From the NCBI GenBank assembly GCA_029940375.1, contig JAPYUX010000004.1, forward strand, positions 1 through 64,000: DNA of 64,000 nt. Reading direction: 5' to 3'. Position 1 is the first letter of the stretch, and every line of letters begins with the position of its first letter. The notes beneath the pieces were generated by a model. It worked only from the letters and a program-made list of their open reading frames with translations, was not told the DNA's origin and searched no databases. Below are positions 7,255-16,987 of the stretch, piece after piece. The position numbers and the translations under genes were made by a program. Origin of the DNA: Dehalococcoidia bacterium (lineage in GTDB: Bacteria; Chloroflexota; Dehalococcoidia; Lucifugimonadales; Lucifugimonadaceae).

Positions 7255-7378
7255 TATTTATAATTTCTTAGAATAAAATATCTAAATAATTATACTACTT
7301 TATTGATTAGACCTAAAATAATGCAAGAGTTTCGAGTTCTTCTTCTTTCCCATAAGTAAAATATGTTATTTTATTATT

Positions 7379-8818
7379 ATGAAAATATTAGTAGTATCAT
7401 TCGACGGATTACAACCAAGTCAAATAAATGAAGATTTAATGCCAAATTTATATGGGTATTTAAATGATGGTGTTACCTTTACTAATCATCATGCAGTATA
7501 TCCGTCTGTGACAAGAATTAATTCAACATCGATGTTTACAGGAAGATATCCAGGTTCACATGGTATTGCAGCAAACAGTGTTGTGATGAGAGACTTTCAA
7601 CCAGGTTTAGTTTTTTCAGTAATGCAACCTATGCTTGAAAATATACGTGAAAAACTTGGGGATGTATTGTATGTTGAAAATCTTGGAGATATCCTAAATA
7701 ATTTTGGAGAAAAATTCGTAGCTGTTGGCGCGGGAACTACAGGGAATTCATTCCTACAAAATCCAAATGCTCATAAGAATGGAGGAGCCGTTGTTAATCC
7801 AGAATTCACACTTCCTTATTCTTTGGAAAAAAAATTAAAATCAATAGTTGGAGATTGGCCATCAGAGAGTATACCAAATGAGAAAAGATTAAAGCATTGC
7901 GTCGATATAATGACCAAATATTTTATCCCTAAAATAAATCCAACTGTGGGTCTTATTTGGTTTTCAGAACCTGATAAATCACATCATGCGGATGGTGTAG
8001 GGAATGAACTTGGAACTCAAGCTATTAAATATGCAGACAAATGTTTCGGAGATTTAATTAGTAAAATACGTAAAATTGAAAATTCAAAAGATGCCAACGT
8101 AATAATAATTTCGGATCATGGATATTCAACTATTAAAGGTGTTATTGATATAAAGGAAGAATTAATAAAAGTTGGTTTATTAGAAAATGAACAGGATAAT
8201 AAAATCCTTATAGCTCCAAATGGAGGTAGTGTCCTCTTTTATGTTGAAAATTCAGAAAATAAGCTTGCCACAAAATTAGCCAGAACTTTAATGCAATTTG
8301 AATGGTGTGGCCCGATGTTCTATTCTTCAAATACAGGCAAGATAGAAGGTTTACTACCCGCTGAATTGATTGGTATTGAAGGTCCTAGATGCCCTGATGT
8401 GACAATGTCCTTTCAATGGAATTCAGAAAAAAATATTGCGGGTTATAAAGGGATGATTTATAGTTCTGGAGGAGATAAAAATCTTGGCACACACGGTTCA
8501 ATTAGCAAACATGAAATGAATAATGTATTTGGTGCATTTGGCCCAGATTTTAAAAAAGGACTAGTGAGCTCTACTCCAACAGGCAATGTAGACTTGACTC
8601 CTACAATAATCCATCTTTTGGGATTAGAGACGGACATTCCATTTGATGGCAGGCCGATCCGTGAAGCATTATTAAACGGTGTTAATCATGAAAATATAAA
8701 AGTATATATTGAAGAATTTAAGAGTGAATATATTAATGAAGGATATTCTTATAAACAGAAGCTTGTAACATCTTCAGTTGAAAATACTCATTATATTGAT
8801 TATGCGGAACGAAATTAG
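7379..8818 (+). CDS. Type I phosphodiesterase / nucleotide pyrophosphatase
   Basis: This 479-residue member of the alkaline phosphatase superfamily has metal ligand Asp9 in VSFDGLQP and the nucleophile Thr45 in YPSVTRINST, followed by TGRYPGSHGI. It also has SEPDKSHHADG near 200 (Asp and His), SDHGYS near 245 and a late THGS histidine near 375. All six metal-site elements of NPP enzymes are present. The substrate may be nucleotide diesters, phosphonates or sulfate esters. No signal peptide is visible, so it is likely cytoplasmic. It is a single gene, with the SDR gene 83 bases downstream. Confidence 0.9.
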   Translation: MKILVVSFDGLQPSQINEDLMPNLYGYLNDGVTFTNHHAVYPSVTRINSTSMFTGRYPGSHGIAANSVVMRDFQPGLVFSVMQPMLENIREKLGDVLYVENLGDILNNFGEKFVAVGAGTTGNSFLQNPNAHKNGGAVVNPEFTLPYSLEKKLKSIVGDWPSESIPNEKRLKHCVDIMTKYFIPKINPTVGLIWFSEPDKSHHADGVGNELGTQAIKYADKCFGDLISKIRKIENSKDANVIIISDHGYSTIKGVIDIKEELIKVGLLENEQDNKILIAPNGGSVLFYVENSENKLATKLARTLMQFEWCGPMFYSSNTGKIEGLLPAELIGIEGPRCPDVTMSFQWNSEKNIAGYKGMIYSSGGDKNLGTHGSISKHEMNNVFGAFGPDFKKGLVSSTPTGNVDLTPTIIHLLGLETDIPFDGRPIREALLNGVNHENIKVYIEEFKSEYINEGYSYKQKLVTSSVENTHYIDYAERN

Positions 8819-8901
8819 CTAACGTTGGTATTATAAATAAAGAGTTTTTATAATCGTATAATGATTAGAATATTAGTAAAATTTTATGATTGGAGGTCTC
8901 G

Positions 8902-9672
8902 ATGAAAAAGCTTAATGGTTTAGTTGCCATAGTAACAGGTGCCGGAGAAGGTATAGGGGAATCAATCGCACTTGAATTATCTAATAATGGCGCAAAAATT
9001 GTATGTGTAGACATTAATAAAGATTCGGGTACAAAAACCTTAAATAAAATAAACCAAAATAATGGTGAAGCGATCTTTGTAAATTCTGATATATCTAAAC
9101 CATCTCAAGTTAAAGAAATGGTAAAAATTGCTACAAGTGAATTTAATTCAATTGATATTTTGATAAATAATGCAGCAAAATTTACTTTTGGATCTGTAGA
9201 AGATGTTACACAAGAAGAATGGGAAGAAGTTTTAAGGGTAAATGTAATTGGTTATGCTAACTGTGCAAAAGAATGTCTTCCATTTTTAAAAAACTCTAAT
9301 CGTTCTGCAGTAGTGAATTTAGCGTCTGTTAGTTCTATTATTGCTGGTCCGAAATTCGTTCCATATAACACTACAAAAGGTGCAGTTTTAATGCTTACAA
9401 GATCTCTTGCTGTAGATTTTGCAGAATTTGGTATAAGAGTTAATGCTGTATGCCCTGGTTCAATTCATACTTCTGCTACATACAAACATATAGAACATAT
9501 GGGAACTGATGTAGAAAAAACTCTGGATGAATTTAGACAAAGTTCACTACTTAAAAGGCAAGGTAAACCAGAGGAAGTCGCAAAAGCAGTTTTGTTTCTA
9601 GCAAGTTATGATGATTCATCATTCATTACAGGCGAAAATCTTATTGTGGATGGAGGATTGACTTATACATAA
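8902..9672 (+). CDS. Short-chain dehydrogenase/reductase (SDR)
   Basis: Classical SDR of 256 residues: cofactor loop TGAGEGIGES at the N-terminus, NNAAKF near 88, catalytic Ser in LASVSSI and the YNTTK motif near 155, then PGSIHT after strand 6. The acidic residue after strand 2 (CVDINKD) predicts NAD(H) preference. Start: GGAGG at 8892-8896 sits just before ATG 8902, so the in-frame TTG at 8890 is rejected. It is convergent, 17 bases away, with the acid-sugar dehydratase at 9690, so a sugar or sugar-acid substrate is a reasonable guess. Confidence 0.9.
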   Translation: MKKLNGLVAIVTGAGEGIGESIALELSNNGAKIVCVDINKDSGTKTLNKINQNNGEAIFVNSDISKPSQVKEMVKIATSEFNSIDILINNAAKFTFGSVEDVTQEEWEEVLRVNVIGYANCAKECLPFLKNSNRSAVVNLASVSSIIAGPKFVPYNTTKGAVLMLTRSLAVDFAEFGIRVNAVCPGSIHTSATYKHIEHMGTDVEKTLDEFRQSSLLKRQGKPEEVAKAVLFLASYDDSSFITGENLIVDGGLTYT

Positions 9673-9689
9673 AAGATGAAAGAATTTTT

Positions 9690-10844
9690 TCAAACTGAAT
9701 ATCCAACTGAACCATCTTCTCTCATAGGTATATTATACTGTAGTCTAGATTCAAAATCCTGTTTCTTGAGTAATTCATAATCTACATTTATACCTAACCC
9801 AATTTGATTAGGAACATTTATAAATCCTCCTTCTCTCTTCCATTCAGATTTAAATATTAAATTAATTTTAGACTCATCTATTGTTGAATATTCCTGTGTT
9901 ACAAAATTGGGAATTGATGTATCTATATTACAAGCTGCTGCAGTCAAAACTGGCCCTAAAAAATTATGTGTTACGAGAGCTGAATGATACGATTCTGCTA
10001 TAGCAGCTATTTTTTTAACATGTGTGATACCCCCTCCAAGCCCCAAATCTGGCCTAGCATATTGACTTCCTCCCATCTCAAACATTTCTCTAAATTCCCA
10101 AATATTATGCATTCTTTCACCATTAGCCAAGGGCAAAGTAGTTCTTTGAGCTATTTCAGCTTGGGATTTAATTGAGTCAATCTGAATAGGATCTTCAAAA
10201 AATAAAGGGGAGAACTCAATAAGTTGCTCTGCCAAAGCTATCGCATTCATAGGTGTAAGTTTACGATGTATCTCTAAAATAATATCCACATCTAGACCGG
10301 CACCTTCCCTCAGAGCAGCTACATTATCTCGAGTATCACTTATCAATCTTGATAAAGTCATTGATTGATATCCATCAGGTAATGGGTCAATTTTCAATGC
10401 AGTAAAACCTTCTTTTACTGCATCTACAGCGTTTAATCTTATTCCCTCAGGAGTAGTTCCTTGATCAGCTGCATCTGGTCTATCATTTCCCATTAGAAGA
10501 TGAAGACGAATTTTATTTCTAACTTTTCCTCCGAGAAGTTGCCAAACAGATGTTGAAAAATTTTTCGCTTTAATATCCCACAATGCTATATCAACAGCAC
10601 TTAAAGCTCCGTTAATGACTGAACCTCTAAATGGACCCACTCGATACAAATATTGCCAATGGTGCTCTATATCTAGAGGGTCTTTTCCAATCAAATAATC
10701 TTTGAACTTTTTAACTACCGCATCGGTCGCTTCCATATAACCCCAACATCCCGATTGCCCAATGCCATCTATTCCTTGATCAGTAGTTATTCGAACAATG
10801 TGACTATTGCCAGCAAGTATAGAGTCAATATTTTCTATTTTCAT
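9690..10844 (-). CDS. Enolase-superfamily acid-sugar dehydratase (mannonate/galactonate dehydratase-like)
   Basis: A 384-residue mandelate-racemase-type protein. Superfamily residues appear in order on the barrel strands: Lys in ALKIDPL, metal ligand Glu in ILEIHRKLTP (more often Asp), Glu in FFEDPI, Glu in NGERMHN and a His in VTHNFLGP. The HRKLTP and EDP segments resemble D-mannonate and D-galactonate dehydratases, which remove water from aldonates to give 2-keto-3-deoxy acids. Base composition is visibly richer in GC than the neighbours (25 of 60 bases in one sample). It is a single gene, head to tail with the convergent SDR. The exact substrate cannot be read from sequence. Confidence 0.85.
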   Translation of the reverse strand: MKIENIDSILAGNSHIVRITTDQGIDGIGQSGCWGYMEATDAVVKKFKDYLIGKDPLDIEHHWQYLYRVGPFRGSVINGALSAVDIALWDIKAKNFSTSVWQLLGGKVRNKIRLHLLMGNDRPDAADQGTTPEGIRLNAVDAVKEGFTALKIDPLPDGYQSMTLSRLISDTRDNVAALREGAGLDVDIILEIHRKLTPMNAIALAEQLIEFSPLFFEDPIQIDSIKSQAEIAQRTTLPLANGERMHNIWEFREMFEMGGSQYARPDLGLGGGITHVKKIAAIAESYHSALVTHNFLGPVLTAAACNIDTSIPNFVTQEYSTIDESKINLIFKSEWKREGGFINVPNQIGLGINVDYELLKKQDFESRLQYNIPMREDGSVGYSV

Positions 10845-11032
10845 AATTATTCATTCATATTGATTTATTAAAACTATCATATTTGGAATACTTATTACAT
10901 AGATTGTGCAATGAATTCATTTTCAGATCATAAACAAATTGAACTAAAGTTGAATGATTATTAAATTGATAAAAAAAAATCCTTTTTGATAAAATATTCA
11001 TGAACAAAAAATAATTATGAAAGGAAATTATT

Positions 11033-11392
11033 TTGGAATTTAAACCATCCATACAAGATGCTCTAAATAAATATATTAAATTTAGTGGTAAAGCTTCTAT
11101 AGCTCAATTTTGGTGGTTTATATTATTTACAATTATTGGAGACATTTTTGTAAGCATTGCCAACTTCATTATATTTGGATCATCACTTGGTATTTTAGGA
11201 TTGTTTTGGTTCTTGTTTATGTTATGTCCAAGATTAGCCATAGGATCTAGAAGATTACATGATATTGGTAGGAGTGGTTGGATGCAATTATTATTAATTT
11301 TACCTATAATTGGTTTGATAATTTTAATAATCTTTTGGTGCGAGCCCACAAAAGATGATTCAATAAAAAGACCTATTGGAATCCCTCAATAA
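11033..11392 (+). CDS. DUF805 membrane protein
   Basis: A 119-residue protein with an N-terminal amphipathic segment ending GKASIAQFWWF, three or four hydrophobic helices and the family signature RRLHDIGRSGW near residue 80, diagnostic of DUF805 inner-membrane proteins. The function of the family is unknown. The start is a TTG at 11033 with GAAAGGA upstream; the next ATG would remove the first membrane helix. The gene ends four bases before thrS and opens the long plus-strand run that reaches 25032. Confidence 0.85.
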   Translation: MEFKPSIQDALNKYIKFSGKASIAQFWWFILFTIIGDIFVSIANFIIFGSSLGILGLFWFLFMLCPRLAIGSRRLHDIGRSGWMQLLLILPIIGLIILIIFWCEPTKDDSIKRPIGIPQ

Positions 11393-11396
11393 GAAA

Positions 11397-13118
11397 ATGA
11401 ATAAGCAAGTAAAAATTGAAGAATACAGAAATAATTTACGCCATTCAGCTGCTCATTTACTTGCTGAAGCTGTACTGAAAATATACCCAAATGCAAAATT
11501 AACAATAGGACCTCCAATTCAAGACGGTTTTTATTATGATTTTGATATAGATCAAACATTTTCTCCTGAAGATTTATTTTCAATTGAAAAAGAAATAAAA
11601 AGATCTATTAAAAGAAACACAAAATTTCTTGGAAAAGAATTATCTAAACAAGAAGCTTTGAAATTATATAAAAATAATCAATATAAAATAGAAATAATAA
11701 AATCTATGCCAGAAACAGAAACCATAACCGAATATAGTCATTCTGATGGAGGATTTAAAGATCTGTGCAGAGGTGGTCATGTGGAAAAAACTGGAGAAAT
11801 TAAAGCAGTAAAATTATTATCTGCAGCTGGAGCTTATTGGCGTGGTGATGAAAAAAACAAAATGCTCCAAAGAATTTATGGAACAGCGTGGGAGAGTAAA
11901 GATTTACTTGATGACTACTTAGAAAAAAGAAATAAGGCCTTGGATAGTGATCACAGAAAGTTAGGGAAGAATTTAAATCTATTTTTCTTAGATCCAATTA
12001 GTCCTGCAAATCCATTCTTTTTACCTAATGGAGCTTTTATTTACAATGCCTTAATTGACTATGTAAGATCTTTATATAAAAAATATGAATACCAAGAAGT
12101 TATAACTCCACAAATATTTTCAACTGACTTATGGAAGACATCAGGTCATTATGAATTTTATCTTGATAATATGTATATGATGGAAATTGATGATAGAGAG
12201 GTGGGTTTCAAGCCCATGAATTGCCCAGCTCATGCAATAATTTATCAATCTACTTTAAGATCATATAGAGATCTGCCAATGAGATTAGCTGATTTTGGGA
12301 GATTGCATCGTTATGAAAGGTCCGGAGTTACAAGTGGATTAACAAGAGTTAGATCTTTTTCTCAAGATGATGCTCATATTTTTTGTGACCAAAAAGATGC
12401 TGGAGAAGAAGTAAAAAACTTTTTAGATATGTTAACCGAAACTTACAAAGCATTTGGTTTTAAAGATATTCGCCTCACTCTATCATTACGGCCTGAAAAA
12501 CGTGCAGGAAAAGATGAGCTTTGGGATTTGGCAGAAGAGCAACTTCGAAGTGTTTTAAAAAATTATGATAATGATTTTCAAGAAATTGAAGGAGAAGGTG
12601 CATTTTATGGACCTAAAATAGATATATTTGTCCCTGATGCGATGGGACGAGAGTGGCAGTTAGGAACAGCCCAAATGGATTTTTCATTACCAGAAAGATT
12701 TAATTTAGAATTTATAAACACTGAAGGGAACAAAGAAAAACCAGTAGTTATACATAGAGCTATGCTTGGTTCAATTGAAAGATTCATTGGAATTCTTCTA
12801 GAACATACCAGCGGTGATTTACCAATTTGGCTTGCTCCTATACAGGTAAATATCATACCTATTTCTGATAAGCACATTGATTATTCAAGGAAATTATCTA
12901 AGTTATTATTAAATGAAGATATAAGAGTAAAAATTGATGAAAGCAATGAAAGGCTTGGACAAAAAATTAGAAATAGTGAATTACAAAAGGTTCCTGTAAT
13001 GATCATAATAGGTGATAAAGAAGTGGAATCAAAATCTGGATCAGTAAGAATTAGAAAACTCGGAGACATCGGTTCACTTTCGGAAAAGGAAATTATAAAA
13101 AAAATCTTATCAATTTGA
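11397..13118 (+). CDS. thrS: Threonyl-tRNA synthetase lacking the TGS domain
   Basis: Attaches threonine to tRNA-Thr. The editing domain begins almost at once with HSAAH (residues 16-20) and continues to the CRGGH motif. The class II catalytic core follows, with zinc ligands Cys in MNCPAH, His in SQDDAHIF and His in VIHRAMLGS, then the anticodon-binding domain (LPIWLAPIQV onward). Length is 573 residues against about 640 for the common form; the missing part is the N-terminal TGS domain. ATG 11397 is chosen because the longer frame from TTG 11376 overlaps the previous gene and adds no TGS-like sequence. Confidence 0.96.
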   Translation: MNKQVKIEEYRNNLRHSAAHLLAEAVLKIYPNAKLTIGPPIQDGFYYDFDIDQTFSPEDLFSIEKEIKRSIKRNTKFLGKELSKQEALKLYKNNQYKIEIIKSMPETETITEYSHSDGGFKDLCRGGHVEKTGEIKAVKLLSAAGAYWRGDEKNKMLQRIYGTAWESKDLLDDYLEKRNKALDSDHRKLGKNLNLFFLDPISPANPFFLPNGAFIYNALIDYVRSLYKKYEYQEVITPQIFSTDLWKTSGHYEFYLDNMYMMEIDDREVGFKPMNCPAHAIIYQSTLRSYRDLPMRLADFGRLHRYERSGVTSGLTRVRSFSQDDAHIFCDQKDAGEEVKNFLDMLTETYKAFGFKDIRLTLSLRPEKRAGKDELWDLAEEQLRSVLKNYDNDFQEIEGEGAFYGPKIDIFVPDAMGREWQLGTAQMDFSLPERFNLEFINTEGNKEKPVVIHRAMLGSIERFIGILLEHTSGDLPIWLAPIQVNIIPISDKHIDYSRKLSKLLLNEDIRVKIDESNERLGQKIRNSELQKVPVMIIIGDKEVESKSGSVRIRKLGDIGSLSEKEIIKKILSI

Positions 13119-13222
13119 TTTTCTAACGATTTTCCCTTTTTTTTGCTATTATAAATATTGAAATAATTATAAAATCTACCCATATACCAAATTTTCTTAT
13201 GAATTGGGGACTAGAGGTAAGT

Positions 13223-14362
13223 ATGACAGAGAAAGAAATTTCACTAAATAGAGGTTTACAGGGAGTATATTTAGATAGAACTCAAACTACTTTTATTGAT
13301 GGGAAAAATGGAGTGCTTGAATATAGTGGATATAACATTCATGATTTAGCAGAAAATTCCAATTTTGAAGAAACTTCTTATCTTCTAATGTACGGCAAAT
13401 TACCAAATAAAAAACAACTAGAAGTTTTTGACAAATCCCTTAAAAATGCAAGGAAACTTCCAGAAAAAATCTATGATGTAATTGAAATAGTGAAAGATTC
13501 ACACCCTATGGATGTACTTAGGACAGCCATTTCAACTTTATCCTCATTTGATGAGGATAGAGAGGATTTTTCTGAAGAAGCAATAATTCGGAAAGGGATT
13601 AAACTGACCTCTCAGGTTCCAATGATAGTGATGGCACATTATAGAATGAGAAAGGGACTTGATCCAATAGAACCATCAAAAACATTGGCACATGCATCAA
13701 ATTTCTTGTATATGCTTGAAGGAGAAGAACCTACTAAAGATACCGCTAGGCTAATGGATATAGATTTTGTAGTACACGCCGACCATGGATGCAATGCCTC
13801 TGCATTTACAACGAGAGTTGTTACAGGTACAAATGCTGACTTTTATGGTGCTATAACAGCAGGCATAGCAGCTCTTTCTGGCCCTTCTCATGGAGGAGCA
13901 GCTGAAGGTGTTATGGAACTAGCTAGAGATGTTGGAAAGGCTGACAATGCTGCCAACCATGTCAAAAAACTTTTGTCAAATAGAGAAAGAGTAATGGGAT
14001 TTGGGCATAGAGTTTATAAATCTGCGGATCCAAGAGCCAAACATCTTAAAGAAGGTGTAAAGAAACTTAGCAAAGAAAAAGGGCAAACAGAATGGTATGA
14101 TATTTTACTCGCTGTTCAAGAAGCAATGAGACCTTATGCTAGGAGAGGAATCCATGCCAACGTAGATTTTTTTGCAGGGGCAGTGTATTACTTAATAGGA
14201 ATTCCAAAAGATCTTTTTGTCCCTATATTCGCAGTTGGTAGAATCCCAGGATGGACTATCCAAATACTTGAGCAGATGCGACATAATATATTGATTAGAC
14301 CTTTACTTCACTATACAGGCAGTCGTGAGAAATTATACGTTTCTATTGATAAAAGGGATTAA
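13223..14362 (+). CDS. gltA: Citrate synthase (citrate/2-methylcitrate synthase family)
   Basis: Condenses acetyl-CoA with oxaloacetate at the entry of the TCA cycle. Catalytic elements are GPSHGGAAEGV (His near 218), MGFGHRVYKSADPRA (His near 257) and an Asp in NVDFFAGAVYY near 310. At 379 residues it is the short type shared with 2-methylcitrate synthases, so propionyl-CoA use is possible. I choose ATG 13223, preceded by GAGG, over ATG 13199, whose extra residues are not family-like. The stop at 14360 is followed immediately by a second TAA, and the methyltransferase begins in the same frame. Confidence 0.95.
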   Translation: MTEKEISLNRGLQGVYLDRTQTTFIDGKNGVLEYSGYNIHDLAENSNFEETSYLLMYGKLPNKKQLEVFDKSLKNARKLPEKIYDVIEIVKDSHPMDVLRTAISTLSSFDEDREDFSEEAIIRKGIKLTSQVPMIVMAHYRMRKGLDPIEPSKTLAHASNFLYMLEGEEPTKDTARLMDIDFVVHADHGCNASAFTTRVVTGTNADFYGAITAGIAALSGPSHGGAAEGVMELARDVGKADNAANHVKKLLSNRERVMGFGHRVYKSADPRAKHLKEGVKKLSKEKGQTEWYDILLAVQEAMRPYARRGIHANVDFFAGAVYYLIGIPKDLFVPIFAVGRIPGWTIQILEQMRHNILIRPLLHYTGSREKLYVSIDKRD

Positions 14363-14368
14363 TAAAAA

Positions 14369-15541
14369 ATTTCTACTTCAAACTATCTAAAGAAAAAAAT
14401 AAAAAAAGCTGGGAGAATTACATCAAAAGAGTTTATTAATATTTGTTTGTATGGAGAAGATGGATATTATACATCCAAAAGATTAGATGAAAAGATACAC
14501 TTTAGAGATTATAAAACATCTCCACTCACCCATCCGGTTTTTGGGTTTTTAATATCTATTTTTTTTAGATATTTAATAAATAAACTAAACACAAATAAAA
14601 TCATTCAGATAACTGAATTTGGTGCAGGAAATGGAACATTAGGATTCGACATAATAGAACATTTAGATAATCTTACAAGTACAAAATTCAAATATAATGC
14701 GGTCGATAGAGCAAAATCAGACAATTCACTAATAAAAACAATTTTAGCTAATCAATTAGATGATAATGTAGATGGTATTATAATTTCTAATGAGTTATTT
14801 GATGCTATCCCAAACCATCTGTTTAAAATTTCTGAAAATAAAGTATTTGAAAAATATATAGAACTTGAAGGAGAAAATTTTATAGAAATATTTGACGAAC
14901 CTTCAGATAAATGCATAGAAAATAAGTTACTCAAGCTTAATAATTTACCTAATAATTTTACTGGTGAAATAAGATGTAAAGAAAATGAGATTTTCAAGCG
15001 AATCAATTCTCACATTAAAAAAGGATTTATACTTACAATTGATTATGGAATGAGTGAAAAACAATACTTTAATATAAGCAATAAAAATGGTCTACTGTCT
15101 GTAATAAATAACCACTCTTCAGATAACAATTATTTGAGGGATCCAGGGAATTCAGATATTTCATTCCAAGTAGACATAGAAGATTTAGATAGTGATCTAA
15201 ATCAAATAAATTTTAATAAAATATTCCTAATGTCTCAAAGAGAATTTCTTATTGAATTAGGAATATTAGATATCCTTAAAAACATATCTAGAGAAAACTT
15301 AGACTATGACAAAATCATAAAAAACAAATATTCAATAAATCAATTAATTAGTCCAAATGGTTTAGGTAATTATTTTGTTTCTTTACATTCAAATTTTAAT
15401 TGCGATGTAGATTTAGGTAGAATAAAAATAAAAGACAATTCGACAATCCCATTATTGAATAAATTTCCTGAAAGATTTAATTTACCAGGAATTTATCAAA
15501 AAGAAATCATATTTAAAGATAATTTAGGTAAAAATGAATAA
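14369..15541 (+). CDS. MidA/NDUFAF7-type SAM-dependent methyltransferase with a probable ATT start
   Basis: This is a PF02636 arginine-methyltransferase-like protein. Seen in order are a conserved N-terminal segment KKAGRITSKEFINI..YGEDGYY, RDYKTSPLTHPVFG, SAM loop FGAGNGTLGFDI, SNELFDAIPNH and LTIDYG, all in family order. The first ATG/GTG/TTG in frame (TTG 14447) would delete the conserved front. Between that codon and the in-frame stop at 14363 the only plausible initiator is ATT 14369, with AGGGA about ten bases upstream. In mitochondria the homologue methylates a complex I subunit; the bacterial target is not established. It overlaps gcvT by 8 bases. Confidence 0.8.
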   Translation: MSTSNYLKKKIKKAGRITSKEFINICLYGEDGYYTSKRLDEKIHFRDYKTSPLTHPVFGFLISIFFRYLINKLNTNKIIQITEFGAGNGTLGFDIIEHLDNLTSTKFKYNAVDRAKSDNSLIKTILANQLDDNVDGIIISNELFDAIPNHLFKISENKVFEKYIELEGENFIEIFDEPSDKCIENKLLKLNNLPNNFTGEIRCKENEIFKRINSHIKKGFILTIDYGMSEKQYFNISNKNGLLSVINNHSSDNNYLRDPGNSDISFQVDIEDLDSDLNQINFNKIFLMSQREFLIELGILDILKNISRENLDYDKIIKNKYSINQLISPNGLGNYFVSLHSNFNCDVDLGRIKIKDNSTIPLLNKFPERFNLPGIYQKEIIFKDNLGKNE

Positions 15542-16610
15542 AACTACTCTTAACAACCAACATAAATTACTCAATGCTAAAATGGTAGATTTTGCAAATT
15601 GGGAAATGCCAATAAGTTACCCAACTGGAATCATAAAGGAAACATTGTTGGTAAGAAATCAAGCAGGAGTATTCGATGTTTCACATATGGGGAGACTAGA
15701 AGTTATAGGTGAAAATGCAAAAATCTTCATTGAAACACTCTTTCCTATCAATGTAAATGAATTAAAAAACAATAGCGCAAAATATACCCTATTAATAACC
15801 GATAAGGGTGAAGTTCTAGACGATGCCATAATTTATAAATTTAATGAAAACAAATTTTTAATTATTATTAATGCTTCACGTTCAGAAATTGATATCAAAT
15901 GGATAAAATCATTTAAATATAAAGTAGAAATCAATGACTTAACTAACTCAACTTCAATGTTAGCGGTACAAGGCCCAGAAGCATTAAACATTATTAAAAA
16001 ACTAACTGGTAATGCTATTGATGATCTTAAAAGATATAAATTTAAAGAAATTTCTATAGATCGCTATAGTGCTTTTGTAACACGAACGGGATACACAGGT
16101 GAGGACGGAGTAGAAATAATTACAAATAATGACAATGTAGAATCTCTTTGGAATAAATTGCTTAAAAATAATATATTTCCATGCGGTCTGGGTTCGAGAG
16201 ATATATTGAGACTCGAAGCGGGTTTACATCTTTATGGTCATGAAATTAATCCATCATCAAATCCAATAGAAATTCGTCTAAAAAGAGTTTTTAAAACAAC
16301 AACCGACAATTATATTGCCAAAGATTATCTTAGAACAATTATGGGAAATGAGCCAAAAAAAATAATGGTAGGATTAATTATGAAAGATCGAGGGATACCA
16401 CGAGAGGATTGTGAAATAGAATTAAATTCAGAGAAAATAGGTTATGTAACTTCGGGAACTCATTCACCAACAATTAATAAATCAATAGCAATAGGAATTA
16501 TCAATAAACAATTTGATAATGTAAATAATACAGTTAAAATAAAAATACGTGAGAAAAACTTAGAGGCAAACATAATAAAATTACCTTTTTATAGAAGGAG
16601 CGAAAAATGA
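15534..16610 (+). CDS. gcvT: Glycine cleavage system T protein (aminomethyltransferase)
   Basis: Transfers the one-carbon unit from aminomethyl-lipoyl H protein to tetrahydrofolate, releasing ammonia. Family elements include VFDVSHMGRLEV near 43, the catalytic Asp in GEVLDDAIIY near 96, MLAVQGPEA and TRTGYTGEDGVEI near 185-197. At 358 residues it is normal length. The start ATG overlaps the methyltransferase by 8 bases and the stop overlaps gcvH as ATGA, showing tight translational coupling in the gcvT-gcvH-gcvPA-gcvPB operon. Confidence 0.97.
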   Translation: MNKTTLNNQHKLLNAKMVDFANWEMPISYPTGIIKETLLVRNQAGVFDVSHMGRLEVIGENAKIFIETLFPINVNELKNNSAKYTLLITDKGEVLDDAIIYKFNENKFLIIINASRSEIDIKWIKSFKYKVEINDLTNSTSMLAVQGPEALNIIKKLTGNAIDDLKRYKFKEISIDRYSAFVTRTGYTGEDGVEIITNNDNVESLWNKLLKNNIFPCGLGSRDILRLEAGLHLYGHEINPSSNPIEIRLKRVFKTTTDNYIAKDYLRTIMGNEPKKIMVGLIMKDRGIPREDCEIELNSEKIGYVTSGTHSPTINKSIAIGIINKQFDNVNNTVKIKIREKNLEANIIKLPFYRRSEK

Positions 16611-16987
16611 TGGAAATCCCAAATGAATTAAGCTATTCGAAAGATCACGAATGGGTCAAAATTGAAGGAAATATAGCTACTATAGGCATTACATATCATG
16701 CATCCGATTCTCTTGGAGATGTAGTTTATGTTGATGTTATTACTTCAAGAGATAATTTAAATCAATTTGACAAATTCGGTGAAATTGAATCAGTAAAGGC
16801 AGTGTCCGATCTTTATTTACCATTGGGAGGAAAAATTATGGAGATAAATGAAGATCTAAATAATAATCCTCAATATATAAATGACGATTGCTACAATAAA
16901 GGTTGGATCATAAAATTAGAAGTGAATAACCTCGATGAAATGAAAAATTTACTTAATGCAGAAGAATATAAAAAAAATTTAGAATGA
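16607..16987 (+). CDS. gcvH: Glycine cleavage system H protein
   Basis: Lipoyl-carrying shuttle between the P, T and L proteins. The lipoylation site is Lys64 in ESVKAVSDL, preceded by GDVVYVDV, as in the family. Length is 126 residues. The start overlaps the gcvT stop by 4 bases; two adjacent ATG codons (16607 and 16610) are possible. It needs lipoate ligase or synthase, which is not in this window, and an E3, for which lpd at 61061 is the only candidate here. Confidence 0.97.
   Translation: MMEIPNELSYSKDHEWVKIEGNIATIGITYHASDSLGDVVYVDVITSRDNLNQFDKFGEIESVKAVSDLYLPLGGKIMEINEDLNNNPQYINDDCYNKGWIIKLEVNNLDEMKNLLNAEEYKKNLE

Noticed and set aside
7320-7352. A third T-loop-like sequence (AGTTTCGAGT followed by TCTTC) before the phosphodiesterase gene
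   Set aside because: The stem does not pair well, there is no AGGTC variable loop and no CCA at the right distance; kept out as chance similarity.
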